From assembly GCA_016210805.1 (NCBI GenBank), contig JACQTL010000071.1:1-29454 (forward strand): a stretch of 29,454 nt of DNA, written 5' to 3'. The stretch is from Actinomycetota bacterium. Lineage in GTDB: Bacteria; Actinomycetota; UBA4738; G016210805. Within the stretch, counting starts at the first letter, position 1. The number at the start of each line of letters is the position of its first letter. Below the pieces are notes generated by a model that worked only from the letters and a program-made list of their open reading frames with translations, had not been told where the DNA came from and did not search any database. Below, one piece after another: positions 20,466 through 29,284 of this stretch. The position numbers were made by a program, and so were the translations under genes.

Positions 20466-22277
20466 CTACAGGTGGGGCTCGGCCTCCACGCGGGCCACGA
20501 CTCCCCGCTCGGCCAGCTCGCGCAGCGCCCGGCCCACGGCCGGGACCCGGTCGGGGCGGACGGTGGCCAAGCATAGCGCCTCGTCCCCGACCGTCGTGAC
20601 CAGCAGCGAGACCGGCTCGAGGGCCTCCAGGGCCCCGGGGAGGTCCCCCGACCCGGCCACCCGGAACACGGGGAACCCGGCCGGGAAGCCGGCCTGCTCC
20701 CGCCGGGCCAGCTCCGACCTGTAGAACCGGGCCGGGTTCCCGGCCACCAGGGCCTGGACCATCGGGTCGTTCGGATGGTTGGTCTGGATCACCACGCGCC
20801 CGGCCGGGCGGGCCCACCCCGCGGCCTCCATCCACACTGCCAGGGCCTTCTCGCGGGCGGCCAGCCCCGGGCGGCGAGCGGCGAGGTCCGCGTCGAGGAT
20901 CCCGACCAGGTCGAGGCCCTGCGGCCCGGCGTCCTTCACGGCCTCGTACCCACCCACCGCGACGCCCGGCCCCTGCCCGGGGAACGGGGAGGGATCCTCT
21001 GGCCCCACCCGGCGGACCGGACCGCCGGCCACCCGACCGGCCCACTCCTCCACGCGTTCCGCCCCCCCGCGGACGATCCCGAACCCGCGGGAGCCGCAGG
21101 CCGCGCAGACGCCCCCCGCCCCGCACACCGCGCAGGCCACCTTCCCGCCCTCCAGCCGGAGGAGCCCCCCGCACGCCGCGCACGTGGCCGGCTCACCGCA
21201 CGCCCGGCACACCCGGGCCACCCCGTACCCGGGGAGGGGGGCGAACAGGAAGGCCCGCCCGGCCCTCCTGAGGGCCGAGACCAGCCGGGGAGCCCGGCCC
21301 TCGGGGCCGGGACGCACCACCTCCACGGGGGGCCAGGCCCGGCGGGCCGGCGCGACCTCGGCCGCTGCCCAGGCCACGGCCTCCGCCGAGGGGCAGAGGG
21401 CCTCGATCGCCGCGACGGCTCCCTGGAGCCGGGCCCGGGCCGCGGCCACCTCGCGGACGTGGTAGTAGGGCGCGCGTTCCTCCCGGTGGCCGGCGTGGCT
21501 CTCCCGGGAGATCCAGACCAGCCCCAGCCGGCCGACCGGCGCGAACACGGCCGGCCGGGTGCCCACCACGCAGTCGTGGCGGCCGGCCGCGATGTCGAGC
21601 CACTTCCCGTACCGGGCCCTGCGGTCCCCTCCCAGGTAAAGGGCCACCCGGTCCCCGAACGCCTCGGCCACCGCCCGGGCGGTGGCCGGCAGCGGCTCGG
21701 CCTCCGGCACCAGCACGACGGCCGAACGCCCGGCCGCCAGGCAGGCTCCCACGGCCTCCACGGCCACCCCGACCTCCTCCTCGGGGGCCGGGCGGACGAC
21801 GAAGGCGCCCTCCCCCCCTCCCCCCGACCGGATCGCGCCCAGCAGCTCGGGCCCCCGGCGGTACCCGGCCAGCGGTCCCGTCGGGGAGACCCCGGACCCC
21901 GGGGCCGGGGACGCCGGCCCACGACGCGCTCCCCCCTCGGCCTCCTCGGAGGCGACCCGGGGAGGGTGGCTCCTGGCTATCACGGAGGCGAGCGGGGCGA
22001 CGTAGCGCTCCGACACCCAGCGCAGCAGGGACAGCATCGGCTCGTCGAAGAACCTGACCGGGGAAACGGCCGCGGTGACCCGGAGGGTCCGGACCGGCAC
22101 GTCGTCGGTCGGTCCGAGGACGTAGCCGCGCACCCGGCGCCCGTGGAAGGGGACCTGGACGAGGCTGCCCACCCCCGCACCGTGCTCCTCGTCGAGTAGG
22201 TAGGTGAACGGCCGGTCCAGGGCGAGCACCGGCCGGTCGAGGCACACGGCCACCGGCCCGGACAGGACGTGGGGCAC
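20466..22277 (-). CDS. priA: PriA-like primosomal protein N' with lost helicase motifs
   Basis: In most bacteria PriA restarts stalled replication forks as a 3'-5' helicase. This 603-residue form keeps the N-terminal DNA-binding domain (CLDRPVLALDRPFTYLLDEE, VPFHGRRVRGYVLG). It also keeps the zinc region with eight cysteines (CRACGEPATCAACGG, then CAVCGAGGVCAACGSRGFG). It lacks a Walker A motif where LLHGVTGSGKT should be, and the DEEH box is replaced by ISRESHAGHREERAPYYHVR. ATP hydrolysis is therefore unlikely. As I recall, mycobacterial PriA is likewise degenerate, so this is a lineage trait and not decay of a single gene. The GTG at 22277 lies 13 nt after metK with a poor ribosome binding site. 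Confidence 0.9.
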   Translation of the reverse strand: MPHVLSGPVAVCLDRPVLALDRPFTYLLDEEHGAGVGSLVQVPFHGRRVRGYVLGPTDDVPVRTLRVTAAVSPVRFFDEPMLSLLRWVSERYVAPLASVIARSHPPRVASEEAEGGARRGPASPAPGSGVSPTGPLAGYRRGPELLGAIRSGGGGEGAFVVRPAPEEEVGVAVEAVGACLAAGRSAVVLVPEAEPLPATARAVAEAFGDRVALYLGGDRRARYGKWLDIAAGRHDCVVGTRPAVFAPVGRLGLVWISRESHAGHREERAPYYHVREVAAARARLQGAVAAIEALCPSAEAVAWAAAEVAPARRAWPPVEVVRPGPEGRAPRLVSALRRAGRAFLFAPLPGYGVARVCRACGEPATCAACGGLLRLEGGKVACAVCGAGGVCAACGSRGFGIVRGGAERVEEWAGRVAGGPVRRVGPEDPSPFPGQGPGVAVGGYEAVKDAGPQGLDLVGILDADLAARRPGLAAREKALAVWMEAAGWARPAGRVVIQTNHPNDPMVQALVAGNPARFYRSELARREQAGFPAGFPVFRVAGSGDLPGALEALEPVSLLVTTVGDEALCLATVRPDRVPAVGRALRELAERGVVARVEAEPHL

Positions 22278-22290
22278 CGGTGGGTGGGGC

Positions 22291-23478
22291 TCAGGCCCCC
22301 AGGGCGCGGCGGAGATCGTCGGCGCGGTCGGTCTCCTCCCAGGGGAAGCCCTTGCGCCCGAAGTGCCCGTAGGCCGCGGTCTCCTGGTAGATCGGCCGGC
22401 GCAGGTCGAGGTCGCGGATGATGGCCGCCGGGCGGAAGTCGAAGGCCTCCCCGATCGCCTGGAGGATCCTGGCCGGGTCGGCCGTCTCGGTCCCGAAGCA
22501 CTCGATCGACAGGGAGACGGGGTGGGCTCGCCCGATAGCGTAGGCCACCTGGAGCTGGAACCGGTCGGCCAGGCCCGCCGCCACGACGTTCTTGGCCACG
22601 TACCGGGCCATGTACGCGGCCGACCGGTCGACCTTCGTGGGGTCCTTGCCCGAGAAGCATCCGCCGCCGTGGGGGGCCATGCCACCGTAGGAGTCGACCA
22701 TGATCTTCCGCCCGGTCAGGCCGGTGTCGGCCTTCGGGCCGCCGATCTCGAACCGGCCCGTCGGGTTCTCCAGGACCCGGGCCCCCTCGGCGTCCACGCC
22801 CAGCTCGCGGACCACGGGGTCGATCACGTGCTCGGCGACGTCGGTAGACAGGAGATCGAGCTCGGCCTCCTCGCGGTGCTGGGCCGCGATCAGCACCGTG
22901 TCGACGCGCCGGGGCCGCCATCCCTCCCCGTACTCGATCGTGACCTGGCTCTTGCCGTCGGGACGGAGGTACGGGATCACCCCGGCCTTGCGCACGTCGG
23001 CAAGGCGCTTGGCCATGCGATGGGCCATGGCCACGGGCAGGGGCATCAAATCGTCCGTCTCCCGGCAGGCGAACCCGAACATCATGCCCTGGTCCCCGGC
23101 CCCCAGCAGGTCCAGGGCATCCGCGGATCCGTCCCGGTGCTCCAACGCGTCGTCCACCCCCCTGGCGATGTCGGGGGACTGTTCCTGGATCGCGGTGAGG
23201 ACCCCGCAGGTCGCCCCGTCGATCCCGAACTTGGCGTCGGTGTAGCCGATCTCGAGCACCGCGTGGCGCACGACCTGGGGGATGTCGACGTAGGTCTCGG
23301 TGGAGATCTCGCCGGCCACGATGACCACGCCGGTGGTGACCAGCGTCTCGCAGGCCACCCGGCAGTCGGGGTCCTCCGCGATGATCGCGTCCAGGACGGC
23401 GTCCGAGACCCGGTCGGCCAGCTTGTCGGGATGGCCCTCCGTGACGGACTCGGAGGTGAAGAGGGAACCGGCGGCCAT
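22291..23478 (-). CDS. metK: S-adenosylmethionine synthetase
   Basis: Makes SAM from methionine and ATP in the cytosol. It has 395 residues, full length. Signatures: FTSESVTEGHPDKLADRVSD at the N-terminus, GAGDQGMMFGFACRETD (ATP site), YLRPDGKSQVTIEY, and GGGCFSGKDPTKVDRSAAY (P-loop-like; Cys for the usual Ala). The ATG at 23478 fits the family start. No ribosome binding site is present; an extended -10 (TGCTAGACT) ends 9 nt upstream. It heads metK-priA-def-fmt-rsmB and supplies SAM for RsmB and the SpoU-type enzyme encoded nearby. Confidence 0.98.
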   Translation of the reverse strand: MAAGSLFTSESVTEGHPDKLADRVSDAVLDAIIAEDPDCRVACETLVTTGVVIVAGEISTETYVDIPQVVRHAVLEIGYTDAKFGIDGATCGVLTAIQEQSPDIARGVDDALEHRDGSADALDLLGAGDQGMMFGFACRETDDLMPLPVAMAHRMAKRLADVRKAGVIPYLRPDGKSQVTIEYGEGWRPRRVDTVLIAAQHREEAELDLLSTDVAEHVIDPVVRELGVDAEGARVLENPTGRFEIGGPKADTGLTGRKIMVDSYGGMAPHGGGCFSGKDPTKVDRSAAYMARYVAKNVVAAGLADRFQLQVAYAIGRAHPVSLSIECFGTETADPARILQAIGEAFDFRPAAIIRDLDLRRPIYQETAAYGHFGRKGFPWEETDRADDLRRALGA

Positions 23479-23496
23479 GACCGCCGAAGTCTAGCA
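23479..23496 (-). promoter_or_regulatory. Putative extended -10 promoter of metK
   Basis: TGC directly followed by TAGACT (23493-23488) on the minus strand, then 9 nt to the metK ATG. No -35 at 16-18 nt, which an extended -10 can tolerate. The divergent plus-strand gene starts 112 nt away. Between them a perfect six-pair hairpin (TGCCCC/GGGGCA, 23534-23549) is of unknown role. Confidence 0.4.
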
Positions 23497-23590
23497 GCGC
23501 CCTCCGACGGCCCCGCCCGAAGGTGCCGGCATTTGCCCCCGGCGGGGCATCCGGCGTCAACTACGTCGGACCCGCGTAGGGAGGTGCAGC

Positions 23591-24127
23591 ATGGCAGGGG
23601 ACCTGTACGTGTTCGGGAGGCAGGTGGATCCCGGAGCGGTCGATAGGTTCAGGACCGAGGCGAACACCCCGGTGCGCTTCGTCGCGGCGACGACGGGGCC
23701 CTTCTCCCTGTTCGCCGTGATGGAGACGGAGCCGGCCGCCCGCGGGGAGGTCGCGTCCCAGCTGGAGCGGTACTTCGGGAGCTCCCCGGCGAACGTCGAG
23801 ACGGCCGTGCCCCTCAGGTACGGCCCGATGGTGCTGCGGTACACCAAGCGGTACGAGGAAATGGCGTTCGTGCGTATCCGTACCGAACCCGGCATGGCGA
23901 CCGAAGTCCTGGGGGCCACCGCGATCGTCCCGGGGTACAACGGGTCGGCCATCGTGGCCGGCAGCTTCGACGTGCTGGTCGAGGTCGGGGCCGACGATCC
24001 CGACCAGCTGGCCGAGAGGCTCCTGGAGGGCATGCACCGGGTGGACGGCATCATGTGGACCGACTCCGCGGTGGTCCTGGACCACTTCTACCGGGGACCG
24101 AAGGAGGAGGGCGACCGGAAGTCCTGA
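23591..24127 (+). CDS. Protein with two Lrp/AsnC-like ligand-binding (RAM) domains and no DNA-binding domain
   Basis: A 178-residue protein with no helix-turn-helix. The second half (about 91-163) has the beta-alpha-beta layout of the AsnC-type RAM domain: AFVRIRTEPGMATEVL, PGYNGSAIVAGSFDVLVEVG, DDPDQLAERLLEGMHRVDGI. The first half (about 4-76) has a similar layout (DLYVFGRQVDPGAVDRF, TTGPFSLFAVMETEPAA, ASQLERYFG), so it looks like a diverged duplicate. Stand-alone RAM proteins can bind amino acids or modulate Lrp regulators; the ligand is unknown. The ATG at 23591 has GGGAGGTG 5 nt upstream. It is a single plus-strand gene, divergent from metK and ending 33 nt from the convergent cyclase gene. 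Confidence 0.75.
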   Translation: MAGDLYVFGRQVDPGAVDRFRTEANTPVRFVAATTGPFSLFAVMETEPAARGEVASQLERYFGSSPANVETAVPLRYGPMVLRYTKRYEEMAFVRIRTEPGMATEVLGATAIVPGYNGSAIVAGSFDVLVEVGADDPDQLAERLLEGMHRVDGIMWTDSAVVLDHFYRGPKEEGDRKS

Positions 24128-24160
24128 GGGGCGCTCGGGCCGGACGGGCGATGTGGCGTC

Positions 24161-27100
24161 TCAGGCCGGCGAGGCCAGTCCGGCCCGGGCCCGTCCGGCC
24201 TCCCGCACCGATCGGACCCGCTCGAGCACGGGGAGGGCCCCGGCCAGGACCTCCCTGGCCGCGTCTCGCCTGCCCAGGGCGGCCAGGGCATCGGCCAGGT
24301 CGAGCGCCGTGACGGCCGCCTCCCACTCCGCCCCGAGCCCGGCGAACCCGGCCCCGGCCGCCTCCAGGAGACCCGCCGCGCGTGCCGGATCGCTCCCGGC
24401 GAGCGCGGCTCGCCCGGCCAGGCGGTCGGCGAAGTGCCCGAGGGCCAGCAGATCGCCCGTCCCGGCGACGGCTCGCGCCTCCTCCACGACGTCCCCGGCC
24501 TCGCCCCACGCCTCCTGGGCAGCCACCACGTCCGTCAGGGCCTCCAGCAGGTAGCCGCGCTCGTAGCGGACCGTCGCCACCAGACGGGGATCCTCCAGGC
24601 GGGAGCGGGCCAACGCCGGGTCTCCCCGCCGGGCCTCGACCAGGGCCCGCCACACGGCCCACGCCGGGGACGGGCGCTCCTCGACCTGCTCCAGCCAGTC
24701 CAGGATGGCCAGGTTCCTGTCCGCGGCGGCGGCGTCCCCCCTGACCTCGTGGACGAAGGCGGCGGCGGCGATGTGGTCGGAGGCGAATCCCGGAGGGCGG
24801 TCCCGGCGGTCCCCCACCAGCTCGTCCCAGGCACGCACGTCGGCCAGGAAGCCTTCCCAGTCGCCCAGCCGGAACCGCGCCAGGGCCCGCCAGTCCAGGC
24901 AGTCCAGGGCCTGGAGGGGAGCCCCTCCGGCCGCCCTGCCGAGACCCTCGTCCGCGTGATGCAGGGCGTCCCGGTACCGGCCCACCCGGAACGCCGCCCA
25001 GGCCGCCATGGACAGGGCGTCGGCGGCCTCCACCGGATCCTCCAGCCCCCTCGACAGGGCCAGGCGCCGCTCGAGGACCTCGCCGAGCTTCCCGAACATG
25101 CCCTTCGCCATGTAGTACGACCCGACGCCGTCGAGGGCCGCCGAGGCGAGGTCGGGCCGGGCCAGGCGCATGGCCATCTCCGCGGCCTCCTCGCCGGCCC
25201 GGCGGGCCTCTTCCATGGCGTCGTCGTCCGAGCGGGCGTCCCTGAAGCAGGTCGGCCAGAAGGACCGGACCACGAGGAGCCTGGCCAGCTCGACGCCGTC
25301 ACCCTCTCCCGCCCGATCGAGCCCCAGCTCGAGGAGGGGAAGCACGTCGGCCTCGGCCAGACGGGCGCGCATCGCCCCTCGGCCCCGCGTCACGATCTCC
25401 AGGGCCTCGGCGACGACCTCGGCAATCTCCCCGGGATCGACGTCCGCCCGGGGGGAGAGGAGGAGGGCCGCCTCCTTCATCGCCTCCCAGGCCCGGTCGC
25501 CCTGCGAGTCCAGGAACGCCGCCCTGCCCAGGGCTCGGAGGGCCCGGGCCCGATCCACGTCGCCGGCGGCGAGCGTGACGGCGCGCCGGGCCCACCCGAG
25601 GGCCCGGTCCAGGGCCAGGTCGCCCCGGGTCTCGTCCGACGCCGCCAGCGCGGACCGGTACGCGGAGGCCCGGAGGCGCTCGGCTTCCTCCGGGTCGTCC
25701 ACCTCGGCTTCCAGGGCCTCGGAGCAATGGAAGGCGAGCTGTTCCGTGAGCCCGTGGGGCCGACCCTCGGCTCTGTCCTCCAGCCACCGGGCCAGCCGGG
25801 CGTGTGCGGCGGCCCGCTCACGGTGGGTTAGACGCTCGTACGCGACGTCGCGGATGAGCACGTGGCGGAAGACGTACTCGCGCTCCCCGGCCATCGTGGT
25901 CCCCACGCGGGGGACCACCAGGCCCCGGCCCTCCAGCCCCTCGAGCAGGGTCTCGACCTCCTCCCTGCCCACCTCCTCCTCCTCGAGGACCGTCAGTAGG
26001 TCGGCCACCGCCCCGGACCAGAAGGTCCGGCCGGCGACGCTGGCCAGCTGCAGGGCCCGCTTCTCCGCCGGCGCCAGGAGGTCGACCCGGGAGGCCAGGA
26101 CGCCCTGGATCGTGTCGGGGATCCGGATCCGCTCGGGTTCCAGGGGAACCGCCTCCTCGAGGACGTGCCGGGTGATCTCCTCGAGGAAGAAGGGGTTGCC
26201 TCCCGCCCGGTCCAGGATCCGGCGCCGGATCGGTCCCGGGAGCGAGCCGCCCCCCAGGTGGCCCAGGAGCTCCTCGGCCTCAACCGGCGCCAGTGGCTCG
26301 AGCAGCATCGCGGTGACGTTCCAGCCCCCTCCCCCCCACGGCCGGACTCCGGCCAGGTCGGGCCGGGCCGAGCACAGGAACAGGATCGGCCCCTCCACCG
26401 AGCCGAACAGCTCCTCCAGGAGATCGAGGAGCGCCGGCGCGGCCCAGTGCAGGTCCTCCACCAGCACCAGCAGCGTGGCCTCCCCGGCCAGCGCGCTGAG
26501 GTAGCCGCGCCAGGCGGCGACCAGGTCGGCCCGGGCACGCCGCGGGGACGCTGCCCCGGCGGCGCCCTCCTCCTCGAGGCCCAGGGAGGCGGCCAGCGCA
26601 TCGAGCGCCCTCTTTGGATCGTCCACGACCTCCGAGGTGAGGACGCTTCCCACCGACCGCTCCAGCCGGCGGCGGGCTTCCTCCGGGGGATCGCCGGGAT
26701 GAAGCTTCGCCCTGTCCCGGAGGATCTCCACCAGGGGCCAGTAGGTGATGCCCTCGCCGTAGGGGAGGCAGCGGCCCCTGAGGACCAGGGGCGACGGCTC
26801 CTTGGCCGCCGAACCCGACGCGAACTCGTCGATCAGGCGCGTCTTGCCCACCCCGGCCTCGCCGTACACCGTGACGACGTGGGGCCGCCGCTCGCGGTGG
26901 ACCCGATCGACGAGGGCCCCGACCAGCTCCAGCTCCGCGCTCCGACCCACGAAGGGGGGCTCCACGGCGACGGACGGAGGCCTCGGAGCGGCGGGGGGGA
27001 GCGTCTCACCCCCCTCGGGCCCCAGGAGCTCGAACGCGGTCACCGCCTCGCTCCGGCCCCGGAGGTCGAGCGGTCCGACCGGCCGGAACCGGAGCCCCCA

Positions 27101-27739
27101 CGAGGACCGGACGGTCCGCTCACCGGCCAGGATCTGGCCCGGTTCGGCCAGCTGCTCCAGCCTGGCGGCCACGTTCACGGCGTCCCCGGCGATGATGCCC
27201 TCGCCGGGGCGGGGCACGGCGGACGCCATGACCTCACCGGTGTTGACTCCGACCCGGATCTCGAGCGAGACGCCGAACCGCGACTCGAACCCCTCGTTCA
27301 GCCCGGCCAGCCGCGACCTCATGCGGAGGGCCGCGCGGAGGGCCCGCGTCGGGTCGTCCTCGTGGGCCGCCGGGACCCCGAACGCCGCCATCACGGCGTC
27401 CCCGATGAACTTCTCGACGGTGCCCCCCTCCTTCTCGATCTCCTCCCTCATCGCTCCGAAGAAGGAGGACATGACGGACTTGAGCCGCTCCGGGTCTCCC
27501 AACCGCTCGGCCAGCCCGGTGGAGCCCGTCACGTCGGCGAACAGCACGGTGACCACGCGCCGCTCCTCCTCCGGGCCGGGTCCCTCCTCCACCCTCGCGC
27601 CGCAGGTCGGGCAGAACCGGCTCCCCGGGGGGATCTCGGAGCCGCAGCGGGAGCACGGCGGCGCCAGCGCCGACCCGCACCGGGCGCAGAACCGCGCCGA
27701 GTCGAGGTTCTCGGACCCGCACGTCGCACAGATGCGCAC
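24161..27739 (-). CDS. Class III adenylate/guanylate cyclase with zinc ribbons, AAA ATPase and TPR-like repeats
   Basis: Multidomain signalling protein of 1192 residues. Order: double zinc ribbon (Cys4, 7, 18, 21 and 29, 32, 43, 46); class III cyclase catalytic domain at about 60-245; AAA ATPase at about 270-560 with Walker A GEAGVGKTRL and Walker B LLVLVEDLHWA; and a long helical, TPR-like C-terminal region (about 600-1190). The cyclase site looks complete: metal Asp68 (FADVTGS) and Asp113 (KFIGDAVMAAFG), Lys109 and Asp185 for substrate choice (adenine type), Asn188 and Arg192 for catalysis. The product is probably cAMP. I chose GTG 27739 so that translation starts at the first zinc ribbon; TATGCT ends 6 nt before it and there is no ribosome binding site. 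Such proteins are common in actinobacteria; the signal sensed here is unknown. No receptor or effector gene is adjacent. Confidence 0.92.
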   Translation of the reverse strand: MRICATCGSENLDSARFCARCGSALAPPCSRCGSEIPPGSRFCPTCGARVEEGPGPEEERRVVTVLFADVTGSTGLAERLGDPERLKSVMSSFFGAMREEIEKEGGTVEKFIGDAVMAAFGVPAAHEDDPTRALRAALRMRSRLAGLNEGFESRFGVSLEIRVGVNTGEVMASAVPRPGEGIIAGDAVNVAARLEQLAEPGQILAGERTVRSSWGLRFRPVGPLDLRGRSEAVTAFELLGPEGGETLPPAAPRPPSVAVEPPFVGRSAELELVGALVDRVHRERRPHVVTVYGEAGVGKTRLIDEFASGSAAKEPSPLVLRGRCLPYGEGITYWPLVEILRDRAKLHPGDPPEEARRRLERSVGSVLTSEVVDDPKRALDALAASLGLEEEGAAGAASPRRARADLVAAWRGYLSALAGEATLLVLVEDLHWAAPALLDLLEELFGSVEGPILFLCSARPDLAGVRPWGGGGWNVTAMLLEPLAPVEAEELLGHLGGGSLPGPIRRRILDRAGGNPFFLEEITRHVLEEAVPLEPERIRIPDTIQGVLASRVDLLAPAEKRALQLASVAGRTFWSGAVADLLTVLEEEEVGREEVETLLEGLEGRGLVVPRVGTTMAGEREYVFRHVLIRDVAYERLTHRERAAAHARLARWLEDRAEGRPHGLTEQLAFHCSEALEAEVDDPEEAERLRASAYRSALAASDETRGDLALDRALGWARRAVTLAAGDVDRARALRALGRAAFLDSQGDRAWEAMKEAALLLSPRADVDPGEIAEVVAEALEIVTRGRGAMRARLAEADVLPLLELGLDRAGEGDGVELARLLVVRSFWPTCFRDARSDDDAMEEARRAGEEAAEMAMRLARPDLASAALDGVGSYYMAKGMFGKLGEVLERRLALSRGLEDPVEAADALSMAAWAAFRVGRYRDALHHADEGLGRAAGGAPLQALDCLDWRALARFRLGDWEGFLADVRAWDELVGDRRDRPPGFASDHIAAAAFVHEVRGDAAAADRNLAILDWLEQVEERPSPAWAVWRALVEARRGDPALARSRLEDPRLVATVRYERGYLLEALTDVVAAQEAWGEAGDVVEEARAVAGTGDLLALGHFADRLAGRAALAGSDPARAAGLLEAAGAGFAGLGAEWEAAVTALDLADALAALGRRDAAREVLAGALPVLERVRSVREAGRARAGLASPA

Positions 27740-27751
27740 ACCGGGAGCATA
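27740..27751 (-). promoter_or_regulatory. Putative leaderless promoter of the cyclase gene
   Basis: TATGCT (27751-27746) on the minus strand followed by 6 nt and the GTG start. This spacing places the transcription start on the G of the start codon. No ribosome binding site is present. A -35-like TGGGAA lies 17 nt further up and is weak. The gap back to coaBC (27740-27837) holds nothing else recognisable. Confidence 0.45.
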
Positions 27752-27837
27752 GGGACCGCAAGGGGGCATTCCCAGGGTTGGACGGGCCGGTTAGGCCGGG
27801 AAGGATGGGCTTCGCGGGCGATCGCGGGGTGCGGGCT

Positions 27838-29049
27838 CTACCCGAGCGGGAGGAGCTTGGCCAGGCGGTCGCAGATCGCCCGGGCCAGCTCCGCCTTCGT
27901 CCACATCCGGAGCGGCTCGTCGTCCCCGGTCCGCGTGTGGATCAGGGCCCGGTTCGTGAGGGACCCGAAGCCCGTCCCCGGCTTCCCGACCTCGTTCACC
28001 ACGATCATGTCGAGGTTCTTCCCCTCGAGCTTCCGCCGGGCCGCCCCCTCCAGGTCCGCGGTCTCGGCGGCGAACCCCACGAGGACCGTCCCCTCCCGCC
28101 TGGAAGCGCCCAGCTCCCGGAGGATGTCCCGGGTGGGCACCAGCCGGATCTCCGGGGGGCCGTGCTCCTTCTTGAGCTTCTCGCCGGCGGCCTCCTCCGG
28201 GCGGAAGTCGGACACGGCCGCGGCCTTCACCACCGCGTCGGCGTCGCCGGCCCGGGCCAGGACCTCCTCGCGCATCTGGTGGGCCGTGGTCACGTGGACG
28301 ACGTCGATCCCCGGCGGGTCGGGCTCGGAGGTGGGCCCGGCCACCACCGTGACCAGCGCCCCGCGGGCCCGGGCCTCGACGGCCACGGCGAATCCCATCT
28401 TCCCCGAGGACCGGTTCCCCACGAACCGGACGGGGTCGATCGGCTCCCAGGTCGGCCCCGCCGTGACCAGGATCCGCCTCCCGGCCAGGTCGCGGCCCCG
28501 GCCCAGGACGGCGGCCACGGCCCCGACGATCTCCTCGGGTTCGGCCATCCGCCCCATCCCCTCGTCCCCGGCGGCCAGGTGACCCCTCTTTGGGCCGACG
28601 ATCTCGACCCCCCGCTCGGCCAGGGTCCGCACGCTGGCCTGGGTGGCCGGGTCCTCGTACATCCACGTGAGCATCTCCGGGACCACCACCACCGGGCAGC
28701 GGGCCTCGAGGAGGGTGGAGGTGAGGAGGTCGTCGGCGATGCCCACGGACAGCTTTGCCAGCACGTTCGCCGTGGCCGGGGCGACCACGGCGACGTCGGC
28801 GTCGTGGGCCATACGGACGTGGAGGACGTGCTCGACGTCCTCGAACACGTCGGAGCGGACCGGACGTCCGGACAGCGCGGCGAACGTGTCGGGCCCCACG
28901 AAGCGGGTGGCCGATGCGGTCATCACCACCTGGACCTCGGCGCCGGCTTCCGTCAGCAGGCGCGTCAGGATGCAGGCCTTGTAGGCGGCGATCCCCCCGG
29001 TCACGCCGAGCAGAACCCGGCGCCCGGCGAGCGCGCTACTTGATCCCAA
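27838..29049 (-). CDS. coaBC: Bifunctional phosphopantothenoylcysteine decarboxylase / phosphopantothenate--cysteine ligase
   Basis: Two steps of coenzyme A synthesis. The 403-residue protein has the CoaC flavoprotein half (about 1-190): VLLGVTGGIAAYKACILTRL, VVAPATANVLAKLSVGIADDLLT and the substrate clamp VVVPEMLTWMY. The CoaB half (about 190-403) has RILVTAGPTWEPIDPVRFVG, NRSSGKMGFAVAVEA, VKAAAVSDFRPEEA and LVGFAAET. The start is TTG at 29049, which overlaps the rpoZ stop by 14 nt and gives the family N-terminus; no better start is near. The gmk-rpoZ-coaBC order is usual in actinobacteria. Confidence 0.97.
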   Translation of the reverse strand: MGSSSALAGRRVLLGVTGGIAAYKACILTRLLTEAGAEVQVVMTASATRFVGPDTFAALSGRPVRSDVFEDVEHVLHVRMAHDADVAVVAPATANVLAKLSVGIADDLLTSTLLEARCPVVVVPEMLTWMYEDPATQASVRTLAERGVEIVGPKRGHLAAGDEGMGRMAEPEEIVGAVAAVLGRGRDLAGRRILVTAGPTWEPIDPVRFVGNRSSGKMGFAVAVEARARGALVTVVAGPTSEPDPPGIDVVHVTTAHQMREEVLARAGDADAVVKAAAVSDFRPEEAAGEKLKKEHGPPEIRLVPTRDILRELGASRREGTVLVGFAAETADLEGAARRKLEGKNLDMIVVNEVGKPGTGFGSLTNRALIHTRTGDDEPLRMWTKAELARAICDRLAKLLPLG

Positions 29050-29284
29050 CCCCCTCCGGCCGCTCGTACTCCACCTTCCCCTCCGCGATCTCCTGCAGGG
29101 CGATGGACAGCGGCTTGTTGCGGAGCCCGCCCGTCTCCACCAAGGGCGGCACGAACTCGCCCCGGCCCTCGCCGAGCTGGCTGTAGTAGGAGTTGATCTC
29201 CCGGGCCCGCTTCGCGGCGAGGATGACGAGCGTGTACTTGGAGTCGACCTGCGCCAGGAGGTCGTCGATCTTGGGGTCGATCAT
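29036..29284 (-). CDS. rpoZ: DNA-directed RNA polymerase, omega subunit
   Basis: Small subunit that helps fold and assemble the beta' subunit. The 82-residue protein has PKIDDLLAQVDSKYTLVILA, AKRAREINSYYSQL and a C-terminal KPLSIALQEIAEGKVEYERP, the conserved omega blocks. The ATG at 29284 overlaps the gmk stop (ATGA), and the stop overlaps coaBC, so the three genes are coupled. Confidence 0.97.
   Translation of the reverse strand: MIDPKIDDLLAQVDSKYTLVILAAKRAREINSYYSQLGEGRGEFVPPLVETGGLRNKPLSIALQEIAEGKVEYERPEGVGIK

Noticed and set aside
23534..23549. Hairpin between metK and the RAM gene as a terminator
   Set aside because: The two genes diverge from this region, so no transcript is expected to end here; its role is unclear.
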